49,294 nt of DNA from Paraburkholderia sp. SG-MS1 (GTDB lineage Bacteria > Pseudomonadota > Gammaproteobacteria > Burkholderiales > Burkholderiaceae): assembly GCF_012275575.1 (NCBI RefSeq), contig NZ_NPIH01000101.1, forward strand, positions 1 to 49,294. The letters run 5' to 3'. The notes below the pieces were generated by a model that did not search any database, was not told the origin of the DNA, and saw only the letters and a program-made list of their open reading frames with translations. A program made the position numbers and the translations under genes. Positions 37,068 through 46,700 of this stretch are shown in pieces. Within the stretch, counting starts at the first letter, position 1, and each line of letters begins with the position of its first letter.

Positions 37068-37796
37068 TCACGCGACCAGATAGCCGCCGTCGACCGGCAC
37101 GATCGCACCCGTCATGAACGACGCGGCCGGCGTGCACAGAAACGCCGCGACCTGCGCGACTTCATCGGGCGTGCCCCAGCGGCGCATCGGCGTACGATCC
37201 AGAATGGCCTGCGAGCGACCGTCGTCGTCCTGTAACGCCTGGGTCAGCGGCGTCGCAATCCAGCCCGGCGCGATCGCATTGACGCGAATGCCGTCGGCCG
37301 CATAGGCGAGCGCGAGCGACTTGGTCAGTTGCGCGACCGCGCCTTTGCTCGCGCTATAGGCCGGCACCAGACCGCCGCCGAAGAAACTCAGCATCGACGC
37401 CGTATTCACGATGCAGCCCGACGACGCCTTCAGCAATTCACGCGCGGCCGAACACACGCGCATCGTGCCGTTCAGGTTGATGTCCATCACCCGTTCGAAC
37501 ACCTCGATGCGGTGTTCTTCCACCCGGCTGATCACGCCCGCGCAATTGACCACGATGTCGAGCCGCTCGAACGCCTGCAGCGCCGCGGCGACGTCGTCGC
37601 TCGAACGCACGTCGAGCGTGACGCGCCGGATCTCGCGATCGAGCGTATCCGGCACCCCCTCGGGCAGCGGCAAACCGGCCGCGACCGTTTGCGCACCGAG
37701 TTTCGCGAGCCCGTTCGCAATGGCCGCGCCGATTCCGGAGAGGCCGCCCGTGACGATTGCGACCTTGCCTTCAAGTAGATTGTTCTGGAATGTCAT
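37068..37796 (-). CDS. Short-chain dehydrogenase/reductase (SDR)
   Basis: A 242-residue classical SDR: NAD(P)-binding motif VTGGLSGIGAAIA (~12-24), active-site Tyr-x3-Lys in YSASKGAV (~147), and NCAGV. Asp at DVRSSDD after strand 3 fits an NAD/NADP-type pocket, but cofactor choice is uncertain. It likely oxidises an alcohol group in a sugar- or hydroxy-acid pathway. It follows the MFS gene on the same strand within 20 bp, and the IclR gene follows after 77 bp, so it is in the same operon. Confidence 0.92.
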   Translation of the reverse strand: MTFQNNLLEGKVAIVTGGLSGIGAAIANGLAKLGAQTVAAGLPLPEGVPDTLDREIRRVTLDVRSSDDVAAALQAFERLDIVVNCAGVISRVEEHRIEVFERVMDINLNGTMRVCSAARELLKASSGCIVNTASMLSFFGGGLVPAYSASKGAVAQLTKSLALAYAADGIRVNAIAPGWIATPLTQALQDDDGRSQAILDRTPMRRWGTPDEVAQVAAFLCTPAASFMTGAIVPVDGGYLVA

Positions 37797-37815
37797 GTGA
37801 GTCAGCAACGAGTGC

Positions 37816-39117
37816 TCAGGTGGGTTGTGTTTTGACGGCGCTCGGCAGCGGCGCGGGAGCCACTTCCTTCACGACGAACAGGTAGACGAAGGCGGCGGCG
37901 AACGCGACGCCCGCGCTGATCAGCAGCGCGTTGACGAACGAATGCGTCTGATCGACGACGATGCCGGTGATCACCGGCGCGAACGAGCCGCCCAGGTAAC
38001 CGCCGAAGTTCTGCATGCTGCCGAGCGATGCCACGAGGTGGCGCGGCGCCGCGACGCTGACGAGCGCCCACGCGGTGCCGCTCGACATATTCACGAAGAA
38101 CATCGCACAGGACACATAGACGATCGCGAGCGTGGTGCTCGGCGTGTACGCGGCAGGCACCGTGAATGCCGCCGCGCCGATCAGGCCGATGCACAGCGGC
38201 CACTTGCGGCTGCGGATCGGCGCCATGCCGCGCTTGAGCAGATAGTCGGCGATCACGCCGCTGCTCAGCATGCCGATGGTGCCGAAGATGTACGGAATCG
38301 ATACCAGCCAGCCGGTATGCGCGATGCTCAGGTGGCGCTCTTTCTCCAGATAGCCGGGCAGCCACGTGAGGTACAGCCAGACCATGTAGATCACGCCCAT
38401 GAAGCCGAAAATCATTCCCCACGTGTTGCGCAGCTTGAAGAGCGCGCCCCATTCGGACCAGCTCAGGCCTTTCGGACCTTCGGTGTTCAGCGAACCTTCT
38501 TCGAGGTGCGCCGTGTCGGCTTCGGTGAGTACCAGTTCATCGCGGTTGCGATAGAACATGTACCAGCCCACGGCCACCAGAATGCCGAGCACGCCCATGA
38601 TGATGAACATGGTTCGCCATCCGAACGAAAGCATCAGCACGGTGAGCAGTGGCGGGGCGATCATCGGCGCGATGGTCGACGACGAGATGAACATGCCGGT
38701 CGGCCGCCCGCGCTCGCGTACCGCAAACCATTCGTTGACGACCTTCGCGCCCGCCGGGAACAGCGGCGCCTCGGCCACGCCGAGTACGACCCGCGCGAAC
38801 AGGAAATGATTGAGCGACTGGATGAAGCCACCCATCACCTGCGCGATCGACCAGACCAGCATGCCGAGCCCGAGCATGACGCGCGAGCCGAAACGGTCGA
38901 GCAACGCGCCCACCGGCAACTGCGCGAACGCATAGGACAGCGAGAACGCCGATAGCAGCAGCCCCATCTGCGACGCGGACAGATGAAGCTCCTCGCTCAC
39001 CAGGTGATTCGCGATCGACAGCGTGCTGCGATCGAGGTAATTGATGATGCCCGCAATCGTCAGAAAGGCGACCGCGACCACCTGAATACGTTTCAGACGC
39101 TGTGACTTCTGAAGCAT
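37816..39117 (-). CDS. MFS transporter, anion:cation symporter (ACS) family
   Basis: A 433-residue transporter with about 12 helices. Hallmarks: NYLDRSTLSIAN in helix 1; LDRFGSRVMLGLGMLVWSIAQ in loop 2-3; and RVVLGVAEAPLFPAGAKVVNEWFAVRERGRPTG, the ACS family motif region shared with glucarate, hexuronate and phthalate symporters. It probably imports an organic acid by proton symport. AGGAGACAAAC precedes ATG 39117. Its position between two SDR genes, behind a cupin, suggests it imports the pathway substrate. Confidence 0.93.
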   Translation of the reverse strand: MLQKSQRLKRIQVVAVAFLTIAGIINYLDRSTLSIANHLVSEELHLSASQMGLLLSAFSLSYAFAQLPVGALLDRFGSRVMLGLGMLVWSIAQVMGGFIQSLNHFLFARVVLGVAEAPLFPAGAKVVNEWFAVRERGRPTGMFISSSTIAPMIAPPLLTVLMLSFGWRTMFIIMGVLGILVAVGWYMFYRNRDELVLTEADTAHLEEGSLNTEGPKGLSWSEWGALFKLRNTWGMIFGFMGVIYMVWLYLTWLPGYLEKERHLSIAHTGWLVSIPYIFGTIGMLSSGVIADYLLKRGMAPIRSRKWPLCIGLIGAAAFTVPAAYTPSTTLAIVYVSCAMFFVNMSSGTAWALVSVAAPRHLVASLGSMQNFGGYLGGSFAPVITGIVVDQTHSFVNALLISAGVAFAAAFVYLFVVKEVAPAPLPSAVKTQPT

Positions 39118-39199
39118 GTTTGTCTCCTGCGCAAGAGGTCTTGCGGATGTTTGGAATAGTACGAATACAACGGTTAAAACACGATCTGCAACGAAGACG

Positions 39200-39949
39200 T
39201 CAATAAGTCGCCCGTCCGCCAGACAGATCGAAAATCGCGCCGGTACTGAACGAGCAGGAATCCGAACAAAGCCACAAGGCGAGCTGCGCGACTTCATCCG
39301 TGGTGCCGAGCCGTCGCAGCGGACTCTTATCGATCATCGTTTGCACGTGGGCTGGCGACATCTGCGCGAGCAGCGCGGTTTTCACCGCGGCGGGCGCGAT
39401 GCCGTTCACGAGGATGCCGGTCTGCGCGAGCTCCTTGCCAAGCGACTTCGTCATCGCGATCACGCCGGCTTTCGCCGCGCTGTACGCAGACGCGTTCGGC
39501 GTGCCTTCCTTGCCCGCCAGCGACGCAACATTGACGATGCGCCCGGCGTTCGCGCGGCGCATCACCGGCACGACGAAGCGGCTGACGTGATAGGTGCCGA
39601 GCAGGTTCACGTCGATTACGCGCTGCCATTCGAGCGGATCGTATTCGTCGAGCGGCACCGTAGGACCTGCGAAACCCGCGTTGTTCACCAGATAGTCGAC
39701 GCGTCCGTATGCGTCGAGTGTTGCCGCGAGTGCGGTCTCGATCGATTCGGGGCGCGTAATGTCCACCGGGAAGTGACGCAGCGCGCGGGGCGCGTCCTCT
39801 TCACCCGGCACGCGGTCCCAGTTGACTGCCGATGCGCCATTGCGCGCGAACGCCTCGCAGATCGCGCGGCCGATGCCGCTGCCTGCCCCCGTCACGACGG
39901 CGACGCGCCCGGAGAAATCGTAGTGGGCAAGGCTCGCGGGCGCGCTCAT
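39200..39949 (-). CDS. Short-chain dehydrogenase/reductase (SDR)
   Basis: A 249-residue classical SDR: VTGAGSGIGRAICEAF (~18), NNAG in LVNNAGFAGP, and catalytic YSAAKAG (~155). It resembles the other SDR at 37068 only at family level. The two may catalyse successive oxidations in one pathway. It overlaps the cupin gene by 4 nt (ATGA) and precedes the MFS gene by 82 bp, consistent with one operon. Confidence 0.92.
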   Translation of the reverse strand: MSAPASLAHYDFSGRVAVVTGAGSGIGRAICEAFARNGASAVNWDRVPGEEDAPRALRHFPVDITRPESIETALAATLDAYGRVDYLVNNAGFAGPTVPLDEYDPLEWQRVIDVNLLGTYHVSRFVVPVMRRANAGRIVNVASLAGKEGTPNASAYSAAKAGVIAMTKSLGKELAQTGILVNGIAPAAVKTALLAQMSPAHVQTMIDKSPLRRLGTTDEVAQLALWLCSDSCSFSTGAIFDLSGGRATY

Positions 39950-40467
39950 CGGGTGAACTGGTCCACGTAGTCCTCACCGAGGCCGACGGCCGTGTAGTGC
40001 TTGCGGCACATGTCGATCTTGGTGAACACGTCCTCGTAGCCGGTGTAGTTGCCGTAGGGGTCGCAGTAGAACATCACCCCGTTGACCTGGAAGTACGTGA
40101 TCATTTCCTCGACGTCGTCGGGCACGTAGAGCGTATGCGTTTCACCGGGCGGCTCGTAGACATAGCTGCCCTCGGTGGCTTCCCAGTCGTGTTCCAGATA
40201 ACGCCAGCGGCCCTTGAGCACCATGCCGTGCACGCTTTGCGGATGACGATGGCGGCTCAGCACGCCCGACTTGCGAACCCGCAGCAGGTTCATCCAGTAG
40301 CCCTGCGACGCGTTCAGGCACAACGGGCGGAACGAGACGTTTTCCGCCTGCGGGACCCAGACGCGCTCATCAGTCGGAATGGCGAAGGGAACGACGATTT
40401 CCTGCTGCGCTTCCTTTGGAAAAGGCAACTGATACGGCGTCATGGGGGAGTGGGTAGCCTCGGGCAT
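39946..40467 (-). CDS. Cupin protein, 2,4'-dihydroxyacetophenone dioxygenase-like
   Basis: A 173-residue single-cupin protein with metal-ligand candidates in SRHRHPQSVHGMVLKG (~70-85) and in the second motif PPGETHTLYVPDD. The overall pattern (WMNLLRVRKSG, LEHDWEATEGSYVYEPPGE) matches the 2,4'-dihydroxyacetophenone dioxygenase family, which uses iron to cleave a C-C bond of an aromatic ketone. Whether that activity applies here is unknown; many relatives are uncharacterised. AAGGAT precedes the ATG. It is the first gene of its operon, directly behind the palindromes at 40485-40511. Confidence 0.85.
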   Translation of the reverse strand: MPEATHSPMTPYQLPFPKEAQQEIVVPFAIPTDERVWVPQAENVSFRPLCLNASQGYWMNLLRVRKSGVLSRHRHPQSVHGMVLKGRWRYLEHDWEATEGSYVYEPPGETHTLYVPDDVEEMITYFQVNGVMFYCDPYGNYTGYEDVFTKIDMCRKHYTAVGLGEDYVDQFTR

Positions 40468-40484
40468 GGAGATCCTTTCTGAAG

Positions 40485-40511
40485 TGTCCGCATTGTGGAC
40501 ATATAGTCCAC
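40485..40511. promoter_or_regulatory. Overlapping palindromes, candidate IclR operator
   Basis: Two inverted repeats share a central half-site: TGTCC-N7-GGACA (40485-40501) and GTGGAC-N5-GTCCAC (40495-40511). They lie 18 bp before the cupin start on the minus strand, in an AT-rich block with a possible -10 (GATAAT) just beyond. This fits operator DNA for the IclR protein of the same operon. Confidence 0.65.
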
Positions 40512-40728
40512 GATATGGCTATTATCGGAAGGGCATGAGCTGGGGTCAATCCTGGGGAAATCACTTACCAAGTTCTCAAACGGAAGACGTGGCGGATGCT
40601 TTGAAACGGCCCCGGTGCCCGGCCACAAGGCGTTTGGCGACGCGCGCGTAAAGATCGTCGAATGTCCGTAAGCGCCTTGGTGTGGTCGTGAATCAAGGCG
40701 TACAGGTGTCTCTTGATCGCTCACCATC

Positions 40729-40745
40729 TTTAAGCCTCCTTTAAG
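40729..40745 (+). promoter_or_regulatory. PmrA/BasR-type box upstream of htrA
   Basis: TTTAAG-CCTCC-TTTAAG is an exact fit to the PmrA/BasR box pattern YTTAAK-N5-YTTAAK, a direct repeat with 11-bp period typical of OmpR-family regulators. It ends 54 bp before the htrA ATG. It overlaps a 7-bp inverted repeat, GCCTCCT-N5-AGGAGGC (40734-40752), which could instead form a hairpin. Confidence 0.6.
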
Positions 40746-40799
40746 AGGAGGCCCCTACAGTACGCCACCTCCACGTAACCCACCCCACACTTTCAGACT

Positions 40800-42221
40800 A
40801 TGACCACCAGGAAATATTGGCGCGGCAGCGCTGCCGCATGCGTTGTGCTGGCGATCGCCGGTACCTATGCAATCAGCCACCGCGAAGCCGACGCATCCGT
40901 CAGCAATGCCCACGGCGAAGTCTCCGCCGCAGGCGCTTCGGCAGGCATCACCGGCACGCGTTCCTCGGCGCCGGACTTCTCCGGCATCGTTTCGCGCTAC
41001 GGCGCGGCGGTCGTGCATATCGGCGCCAGGCAGGCCGCTACCGGTGGTGAAGACGGTGAAGGCGGACATGGCGGGGAGGCCCTCGGGTCAGGTTTCATCA
41101 TCAGCCAGGACGGCTACGTTCTGACGAACAATCACGTGGTCGAAGGTGCCGACAAGGTCACCGTGAAGCTGACCGACGGCCGCGAATTCCGCGCTCGCGT
41201 GGTGGGTACGGACAAGACGTCCGACGTCGCTGTTCTGAAGATCGACGCATCGAACCTGCCAACCGTGAAAATCGGCGACCCGGCCAACAGCAAGGTCGGC
41301 GAATGGGTCGTGGCGATCGGTTCTCCCTATGGTTTCGACAGCACGGTGACCTCCGGCATCATCAGCGCAAAAGCGCGCCAGTTCTCCGACGACAGCCCGA
41401 TCCCGTTCATTCAGACCGACGTGCCGGTCAATCCGGGCAACTCGGGTGGACCGCTCTTCAATCTGAACGGTGAAGTGATCGGCATCAACTCGATGATCTA
41501 TTCGCGCACGGGCGGCTTCCAGGGCCTGTCGTTCGCGATTCCGATCGACGCGGCGATGCACGTGAAAGACCAGCTCGTCAGCACCGGGCATGTGAGCCGC
41601 GGCCGCATCGGCGTGGGTGTGCAACCGGTCAGCGCAGAGCAGGCAAAGTCGTTGGGTCTGGCCTCGACGCATGGCGCGCTGGTCGGCTCGGTCGATCCCA
41701 GCGGCCCGGCTCAAGCGGCCGGCTTGCGCCAGGGCGATGTGATCGTCAGCGTGAACGGCACGCGCATCGAGGGCACGCGCGAACTGGTGGGCCAGGTTTC
41801 GCAACTGACGCCGGGCAGCACGGCGACGCTCAGCGTCTGGCGTAATGGCGCCGAGCGCAAGCTGTCGGTGACGGTCGGTGTGCAGTCGTCGCAAGTTGCA
41901 TCCGAGTCGCCGCGTGCGCGGCAACCGCAACAACAGCCGCAGCCGGAGCAGTCCCGCCCGCGTCTCGGTGTGGCAGTTCGCCCGCTGACTGCGGACGAGC
42001 AGCAGGAAGCCTCGCTGCCCGGCGGGGTGCTCGTGCAACAGGCCGGTGGTCCGGCCGCCGCTGCGGGCATTCAGGCCGGCGACATCATCGTCGCGGTGGA
42101 TGGCAAGCTGATTCGCGGCGTCCAGCAACTCAAGCAGATGATCGCGCAGGCCGACGACAGCGTTTCGCTGACGGTAGTGCGCGATGGTGAAGAAGCGTCG
42201 GTGACCGTGAACCTCGGCTAA
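40800..42221 (+). CDS. HtrA/DegP-family periplasmic serine protease
   Basis: A 473-residue Do/HtrA-type protease-chaperone, close to DegP's length. An N-terminal hydrophobic segment (~10-26, SAAACVVLAIAGTYAI) acts as a signal or anchor. The trypsin-like domain has the triad His112 (TNNHVVEG), Asp142 (TSDVAVL) and Ser215 (GNSGGPL). PDZ1 (~255-355, GRIGVGVQP) and PDZ2 (~385-470, RLGVAVRPL) follow, with a Gln/Pro-rich linker between. Family role: degradation and refolding of misfolded envelope proteins under stress. The PmrA-like box upstream and the neighbouring efflux operon fit an envelope-stress setting. Monocistronic. Confidence 0.95.
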   Translation: MTTRKYWRGSAAACVVLAIAGTYAISHREADASVSNAHGEVSAAGASAGITGTRSSAPDFSGIVSRYGAAVVHIGARQAATGGEDGEGGHGGEALGSGFIISQDGYVLTNNHVVEGADKVTVKLTDGREFRARVVGTDKTSDVAVLKIDASNLPTVKIGDPANSKVGEWVVAIGSPYGFDSTVTSGIISAKARQFSDDSPIPFIQTDVPVNPGNSGGPLFNLNGEVIGINSMIYSRTGGFQGLSFAIPIDAAMHVKDQLVSTGHVSRGRIGVGVQPVSAEQAKSLGLASTHGALVGSVDPSGPAQAAGLRQGDVIVSVNGTRIEGTRELVGQVSQLTPGSTATLSVWRNGAERKLSVTVGVQSSQVASESPRARQPQQQPQPEQSRPRLGVAVRPLTADEQQEASLPGGVLVQQAGGPAAAAGIQAGDIIVAVDGKLIRGVQQLKQMIAQADDSVSLTVVRDGEEASVTVNLG

Positions 42222-42262
42222 CCTGCCGGCATTACATCGACGAACTACGCATCGACGAAAAC

Positions 42263-42293
42263 GGCACTGCGCGCAGCACATTGCGCCAGTGCC
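42263..42293. terminator. Hairpin between convergent htrA and outer-membrane factor genes
   Basis: GGCACTGCGC (42263-42272) pairs with GCGC-c-AGTGCC (42283-42293), a 10-bp stem with one bulged C and a 10-nt loop. It sits between the htrA stop and the convergent NodT-type stop and may terminate both. No U tract is present. Confidence 0.5.
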
Positions 42294-43760
42294 TCAGTTG
42301 GACTGACTGTTCCCGACCGTTTGCAGCTGTTGCATTGGCGGCGCGTCGGGACCGCCGCCCAGCGCGACGTAAAGCGATACGCCGTTCTGCAACGCGGTGG
42401 CGCGAAGCTGAATCAGCTGTTGCTCGGCAGAAAAAAGATTGCGCCGCGCATCCACCACCTCGAGATAGATCGAGATCCCATTCTCATAGCGAAGCTCAGC
42501 CGTTTCGGCGAGCTGCCGCTGCGCTTCGACCGCCTGTTCCTGCGCGGTGATCTGCTCCTTATAGCGTTGCCGTCCGACCAATGCATCGGACACCTCACGA
42601 AAAGCCGTCTGCACGGTGCGCTGATAATCGGCGACCAGTTCGTCGCGCCGTGCGCGCGTCTGCGCGAGTTGCGCCTGACGCTGGCCGGCATCGAAGATCG
42701 GCATCGCGACCAGCGCGCCTACCGACCACGCCTGTTTGCCTGGCACGAAGAGGTCGCTCAATTCCGCCGATACATAACCGAAACTCCCCGTCAGTGCGAT
42801 GCGCGGGAAAAAGTCCGCGCGCGCCGCGCCGATGTCCGCGTCGGCTGCGCGAAGCTGCTGTTCGGCCTGCACGATGTCGGGCCGATTGACGAGCAACGCG
42901 GACGGCAAACCCGGGTCCAGCTCGCCGAACTGTTTCGCGTCGGCGATCGGCGCCGCTGGGGGTAGCGTGTCCTGCAGCGGTCCGCCGATCACCACTTCCA
43001 GTTGATTGCGCTGCTGCGCGGTGGTCCTTTGCAATTCCGCCAACTGGGTCTGCGCCTGCGTGACGAGAATCGCGGCCTGCTCGTAGTCGACCATCGACGT
43101 CACGCCGGCATCGAGCCGCAGCTTCGCGACTTCCAGCGCATAGCGGCGGCTCGCCAGCGTCCGTTCGGCGAGATCGATGCCTTCCTCGCCCGAGCGGATC
43201 GCGTAATAGTTCGCCGCGACATTGCCGATCAGTGACAAACGGAACGCGCGCTGCGCTTCGACGGTGGCGAGATAGCGCAGGCGCGCGGCGTCGCTGAGAT
43301 TGCGCACGCGGCCCCAGAAGTCGAGTTCAAACGACGTCACCGCCGCCTGCACGTTGTACTGGTTGAACTGGATCGACGTGTTGCTGTCGGGAAGTTCCGG
43401 TTCGATCGAACTGAGCGGCGTTTTGGTGCGCGTCGCGCCGGCGTTCACGTTGACTTGCGGGAAGCGCTGCGCGTTCTGGATGCGATAGAACGCGCGCGCC
43501 TGTTCGATGCGCGCGACCGACGCCGCCAGATCGCGGTTGCGTTGCAGCGCCGTGGCGATCAGCAGCTTCAGGTGCGGATCGGCGAAAAACGTTTCCCAGT
43601 CGACCTCGGTTGCGAGGTGAGTGCCTTCGGCATGGAGCGTCGCCGAGGTGTCGAAGCGCTCCGCAATCGGCAGTTCGGGCTGGCGGTAGGTCGGCGCGAA
43701 ATTGCACGCGCCCAGCGAGCAGACGAGCGGCAGGAGCGGGATGAGCAGGCGCTTACGCAT
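42294..43760 (-). CDS. RND efflux outer-membrane lipoprotein, NodT/OprM family
   Basis: A 488-residue TolC-like channel protein. A lipoprotein signal ends at LGAC (Cys19). Two outer-membrane efflux repeats are seen, with NFAPTYRQPELP near the N-terminus, RVRNLSDAARLRYLATVEAQRAF, and RRYALEVAKLRLDAGVTSMVDYEQA in repeat 1, and RPDIVQAEQQLRAADADIGAARADFFPRIALTGSFG starting repeat 2. It forms the outer-membrane exit duct of the efflux pump. It overlaps the end of the pump gene by 8 bp. A convergent hairpin follows. Confidence 0.94.
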   Translation of the reverse strand: MRKRLLIPLLPLVCSLGACNFAPTYRQPELPIAERFDTSATLHAEGTHLATEVDWETFFADPHLKLLIATALQRNRDLAASVARIEQARAFYRIQNAQRFPQVNVNAGATRTKTPLSSIEPELPDSNTSIQFNQYNVQAAVTSFELDFWGRVRNLSDAARLRYLATVEAQRAFRLSLIGNVAANYYAIRSGEEGIDLAERTLASRRYALEVAKLRLDAGVTSMVDYEQAAILVTQAQTQLAELQRTTAQQRNQLEVVIGGPLQDTLPPAAPIADAKQFGELDPGLPSALLVNRPDIVQAEQQLRAADADIGAARADFFPRIALTGSFGYVSAELSDLFVPGKQAWSVGALVAMPIFDAGQRQAQLAQTRARRDELVADYQRTVQTAFREVSDALVGRQRYKEQITAQEQAVEAQRQLAETAELRYENGISIYLEVVDARRNLFSAEQQLIQLRATALQNGVSLYVALGGGPDAPPMQQLQTVGNSQSN

Positions 43761-46700
43761 CTTGCTTGCCTCCCGCCGGTTCGCCGCCGCTGGATGCGGG
43801 CGCGGACAGGTCATCGTCGTCGAGATCGACCTTGCGTTTCTTGCGGCTCAGCCAGCGACGCGCGGCCACATAGAACAGCGGCGTGAAGAAGATGCCGAAC
43901 AGCGTCGCCGTCAACATGCTGCCCATCACGCCGGTGCCGACCGCGCGCCGGCTCGCGGCGCCCGCGCCGGTCGCGAGCACGAGCGGCATCATGCCGAGCA
44001 CGAAAGTGACGCTGGTCATCAGGATCGGACGCAGACGCTGCTGCGCGCCGTTCTTCGCGGCGGCAATCGCGTCTTTTCCTTCGGATTCCTCTTTGATCGC
44101 GAACTCGACGATCAGGATCGCGTTCTTCGCTGCGAGCCCGATGATGGTCACGAGCCCGATGTTGAAGTAGACGTCGGCAGAGAGGCCGCGCAGCATCGTC
44201 AGCACCACCGCGCCGATCACGCCGAACGGAATGATCAGCAGCACCGAGGCCGGAATCGCCCAGCTTTCGTACAGGGCGGCGAGCAGCAGGAACACCACCA
44301 CCAGCGACAGACCGAGCAGCAGGCCGATCTGGCCGCCGGCCTGTTTCTCCTCGAACGCGGTGCCGGTCCATTCGTACGTGAGATTGCCGGTGAGCACATG
44401 CGAAGCGATGCGTTCCATTTCAGTGAGCGCCGCGCCGCTCGAGCGGCCCGCTGCCGCCTGGCCCGACACGGTGGCCGACGGAAAGCCGTTATAACGTTCG
44501 AGCTGCTGCGGGCCGGAAATCCAGCGCACGCGGCTAAATGCCGAGAACGGCACCATCTCGTTGCGGTTGTTGCGCAATTGCAGCGCGCTCACGTCTTCCG
44601 CTCTCATCCGATGCTCGGCATCCGCTTGCAGAAAGACCCGCAGCACATTGCCCTCGAACACGAAGTCGTTCACGTAGTTCGAGCCGAACGACAGCGCCAG
44701 TGCCTGATTCACCTGGCCGATCTGCAGGCCCAGCGCGCGCGCCTTGACGCGGTCGATCTCGACGTACAGCTGCGGCGCCTCGGGCATGCCCTCGGAGCGC
44801 ACGCCCGCGAGAATCGGGCTTTGCGCCGCCTCGATCATGATGCGCCGCGCCGCCTGTTGCAACGCATCGCCGCCGACGCCGCTACGGTCCTGAATCTTCA
44901 TCGTGAAGCCGGTCGCGTTGCCGAGCGAGGGGATGGCCGGCGGATCGAGCGCGAAAATCATCGCTTCGGGAATCTGCCGGAACGCGCCGTTGGCGCGGCG
45001 CACCAGCGCGCTCGCGGAGTTCGCCTCGCCTGGCCGCTCGTCCCACGGCTTCAGATCGACGAAGGAGAGCGCCGCCGATTGACCTTGGCCGAAGAAGCTG
45101 AAGCCGGTGACCGAGGCCACGTTACGCACCTGCGGCTGTTGCCGCAAAAACGCTTCGACCTGGTTGACCGCATGCTGGGTGCGCTGCTCGGTGGAGCCCG
45201 GCGCGCCGGTGTAGGTGATGAACAGATGTCCCTGGTCCTCGGTTGGCAGAAAGCCGCCCGGCAACCGTATGAAAAGCCAGGCGGTCATCACGCAGGCCAC
45301 CACGAACAGCAGCAGCCAGCGCAGCGGCGAGCGCAGCATCGCGTCGACGCCGCGAATATAACGGTCGGTGCCCGCGCCGAGCCCGCGGTTAAAGCCGTCG
45401 AACACCCGCTGCAACAGTTTGCCGGCGGCGCTTGTCGGCGCGGAGTCGCTATAGGTTTCGTTGCGTAGCAACGCGGCACACAACGCGGCGCCGAGCGTGA
45501 GGGCGAGCAGGGTGGAGAGGGTGATCGACACCGCGAGCGTCACCGAGAACTGCCGGTAGATGCCGCCGGTCGAGCCAGGGAAGAATGCCATCGGAATGAA
45601 CACCGCGACCAGCACCAGCGTACTCGCGATCACCGCGCCGGAAATCTGCCCGACCGCCTTGACGGTGGCGCGCGGCGCGCTGAGCCCTTCTTCGCGCATG
45701 ATGCGCGCGACGTTTTCGACGACCACGATCGCGTCGTCGTTAAGGATACCGATTGCCACCACCATGCCGAACAGCGACAGAATGTTGATCGACAGCCCGA
45801 ACAGATACAGCCCCGCGCAGGTGCCGATCAGCGCGACCGGCACGACCAGCGTCGGAATGAGCGTGGCGCGCCAGTCCTGCAGGAACAGGAAGACCACGAC
45901 GGTGACGAGCAGCAGCGCCTCGATCATCGTGCGTATCACGCTATGGACCGACGTCGTGATGAACGGCGTCGTATCGAACGGCACCGCCCACGTCACGCCG
46001 CGCGGGAAGGTCGGCTGCAATTCGGTCATGCGCTGGCGCACGTGATTGGCGACCGCGAGCGCGTTGGCGCCGCTCGCGAGCTGGATCGCGATGCCGGCCG
46101 ACTCCTTGCCGTTGACGCTCAACCGGGTGCCGTAGCTGTCGTTGCCGAGCTCGACGCGCGCGACATCGCCGAGGCGCACGGTCGAGCCGTCCGGATTGGC
46201 GCGCACGATGATTTCGCGGAACTGCTCAGGCGTCGAGAAGCGGCTTTGCGTGACGATCTGCGCGGTGAATTCCGAGCCGCCCGCGTTGGGCTGGTCGCCG
46301 AGTCCGCCGCCTGCCGTCTGGCTGTTCTGCTCCTGCACGGCCTGCAACACCTCGCTCGCCGACAAACCGAAGCCCGCCAGCCTGGTCGGGTCGAGCCAGA
46401 TGCGCATCGCGTACGACGAGCCGAACAGCTGCACGTCGCCGACCCCGTCGATCCGGCGCAACTCATTGACGATGTTGCTGGACGCGAAGTTGCCCATCGC
46501 CGTCGCATTGGTGGAGCCGTCGGCGTTCTGCAGCGCGAGCAGCATCAGAAAGCCCGACGACGCCTTGGTCACGCTGATGCCGCGTTGCCGCACTTCCAGC
46601 GGCAGGCGCGGCTCGACCCGGCTCAGGCGGTCCTGCACCTGGGTGCGCGCGATGTCGAGATTGGTGCCCGGCTTGAGCACCACGGTGATTTGCGCGGTGC

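Larger units (their letters stand above)
40468..40799. promoter_or_regulatory. Divergent region between cupin operon and htrA
   Basis: A 332-bp region containing the promoter of the cupin operon at its left and the htrA promoter at its right. I see no gene. The palindromes (40485-40511) and the PmrA-like box (40729-40745) are listed separately. Confidence 0.6.

Noticed and set aside
40734..40752. Inverted repeat GCCTCCT-N5-AGGAGGC as a terminator.
   Set aside because: No U tract and no gene ends here; it overlaps the PmrA-like box, which explains the sequence better.
43702..45468. 588-codon plus-strand open frame over the RND pump.
   Set aside because: Antisense shadow rich in Arg, His and Gln; no motif.
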